This document shows positions 61,911 through 64,000 of a stretch of 64,000 nt of DNA, in pieces. The stretch is from Sipunculus nudus (taxonomy: Eukaryota > Annelida > Sipuncula > Golfingiida > Sipunculidae). The stretch lies in assembly GCA_026874595.1 (NCBI GenBank), contig CM049320.1, positions 42,046,714-42,110,713 of the forward strand, written 5' to 3'. The position numbers and the translations under genes are program-made. The number at the start of each line of letters is the position of its first letter. The stretch's first letter is position 1. The notes under the pieces were generated by a model. That model did no database searches and was not told where the DNA came from. It was given only the letters and a program-made list of their open reading frames with translations.

Positions 61911-64000
61911 AAAAATACTCTCGGATGAGACTGACATGGTCGGTGATATCAGACCATAAACCCCAACTACCTAATTTTACCTTTTTTCGCGACCCCATAA
62001 TGCAGAAATATTTACTTTGAGTAACACAGTAATATATATATATATATATGTTTGGTGTAATATATTATGCATTGAGCGCTGCTGTGACTACACGAACTTA
62101 GATGAATCAGGTTCTTTACATCACATCTTCAGCCAACCACGTCCCTACTTCACCCAGACTGTAAACTCAATTGTTTTACGGCGCCCCGGTCAATACTTTT
62201 TAATGCTCTGTAAAGTATTGGTGGATCTGGTTTTGCTCTCCAGGTTAAATTGTCAATATCCATTGTTTAAACAAAAGGCATCGCAAAAGGCCGAGATGAT
62301 CGATATCTAGTCTAATGTTCGTCTTTTATTACATTTTCTCTGGTACAATGAAAATCTTTAGACATTCACAATTTCTAGAGGGGAAACCAACGTTATCGCG
62401 ACCAAAACAAATATTTTAAAGATAATTTAAGGTTCTAACAATTATTTTTATCCGTTTGATGTTAAATATCAAGAGGTATTTTTTTTTTTAATTTTCCAAG
62501 TTCATTCGATTTCATCAAAGAATATATATATTCGCAACAAAAAGAAATTTTCTTGTTCAGCATACGAATATAACCTTTTAAACAAAAAAGGCCTCGCTTC
62601 TCACAGCTTAAGGTATATTGATTCAGTGGTGGCTGATAATGTTTGAGTTTCATGCATTCCTGAACTAGGTAATACTCGATTATAGCCCTTGTGATGAGCT
62701 TGATAATGGTAGCACGATTGGCAAAAAGCCATTTGTGTAAAATCAGTCAAAAAGTTTTTTTTAAATTCATATTAACCCCGTAAAGTATATATTGTTTTAT
62801 ACCCGTGACAATGTCCTTTCTGATGGTAAACATATATTCCATTCATTTTAGTCTGTTTTTGCAACATTAAAAAAATAAAAGGTGTACTATTTTAAGCACT
62901 CAGTAAGACAATTTTAAATTGACAAATATTAAAATATAACAATATCTCGTAAGTGAATTTTCCCACAGTGTGTGTCTTCATTTATGTAAGGAGAAATTGA
63001 TTTTTTTTATAGAATCAAAATTTATAATGCCATTTTTACGATAGATAGAGACATGATAGAGGAAAAGCAAACGGCTTTAATGTCATTTAGTTTAATAAAA
63101 GCCAACTGAAGAGGCTTGTTATTACTGGGTGTTGCGGTTTGAATAATATGTAAAAATAGCGTACTGTTTAACAATTAAAATTAAAAATCAAATGTAAAAA
63201 TATTACATGAAAATGAATGTTAATTTAAAAATATATATATATATATATCACATAAGCAAGAACACTGTTACAGGTTTTAAATAATGTATACTTAATGATT
63301 CTAATATGGTTTAAAACAACTTTTTGATCGCTTTAAGATATTGGCATTTTTTTTCAATTGTGCTACCTTAAGTCACGAACTCCTGAACATTAATTGCGTC
63401 AGTCTGGACACGCACCTGTACAGGAGAGGAGGTCCCTGGTACCGGCGGTGTGTGCGCCTGTTTTCCCGCCCTGACCATCCTGTTGTAGCCGACCCTTGTA
63501 TCACGGACAGATGGTACTTCTGACCCCTGCTCTAACCTAAGCTGAAATAACACTTTATTTGATATAACCTGCGGTTAACAAGGTATTTACCCGGGCAAAA
63601 ATATACATGGTTTACACTAATAATACGTGGCATCTGCAATTGTTTCATTTATAGCGGACACCGCGGGGTCAGGTATTTAACTCTTACGGCAATCCAGCAG
63701 GCGTTAAAAAGTAGTTGGCGGAGGACATGAAAAAAAAAATGTATGAGGTAGGTTGTATTTGTTAGGGGTCGGGCTAAAAAGGGCATGTGTGTGAGTGTTC
63801 ATGAGCATTATGAACAAAAATGGACGGATAGACTTAGTGTGGAGTTAACAAGTGGAATGTCCAGCAAAGACCATATAGTATAAGACATAAAAAAATTGTT
63901 ATAAATAAAACTGTAAATTAGTCCGAGACAACATGTATATATTCATCATGTTTTTGCTACACCGGAAATAGCCTAGCCCAGCGCAATGAGTGTCGTGGTT
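61911..64000. other. Gene-free interval to the window edge
   Basis: AT-rich, short (AT)n tracts near 62031-62048 and 63228-63248. The GC-richer patch 63400-63535 has only short open frames. Nothing recognised. Confidence 0.55.

Overview
This is a stretch of AT-rich animal (metazoan) nuclear DNA. The signs are GT-AG introns, many (AT)n/(GT)n/(GA)n microsatellites, long poly-G and poly-C runs, tRNA-derived SINE-like sequence, a solo LTR and long gene-poor intervals. A CYP2-clan P450, a GT32-type glycosyltransferase and a SWIM zinc-finger relic suggest a lophotrochozoan, most likely a mollusc. That placement is inference from gene families and repeat style, not from a search.

Layout: 1-6.5 kb holds repeats (a short MITE-like element, a solo LTR on the minus strand) and a broken minus-strand SWIM zinc-finger relic. 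From 7.9 to 16.2 kb lies one apparently complete six-exon cytochrome P450 on the plus strand: 500 codons, all exon phases agree, all hallmark motifs present. After a GC-rich repeat block (18.4-19.1 kb) comes the catalytic part of a DXD glycosyltransferase (19.6-21.5 kb, plus strand). It has one internal frame break, and its N-terminal exon was not found. Its intron contains a minisatellite built from copies of its own 3' splice site and the start of the following exon.

From 21.5 to 64 kb I see no convincing gene. The DNA there is layered repeats: a 640-bp tandem duplication (25.4-26.6 kb); a large tandem segmental duplication (29.5-46.6 kb) whose first unit is interrupted by a nested transposon complex (a hAT-like element at 35.0-39.4 kb with TIRs and a 5-bp target duplication, itself containing a foldback element with subrepeat-filled arms at 37.1-39.1 kb); a 34-bp minisatellite (58.0-59.0 kb core, degenerate flanks) that leaves minus-strand frames open for more than 300 codons without looking like a gene; and a tRNA-derived SINE (61.6-61.9 kb).

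The two recognisable genes have no obvious functional link: an ER membrane monooxygenase and a presumed Golgi sugar transferase, in the same orientation about 3.4 kb apart. All boundaries were read by eye; no alignment or database search was run.
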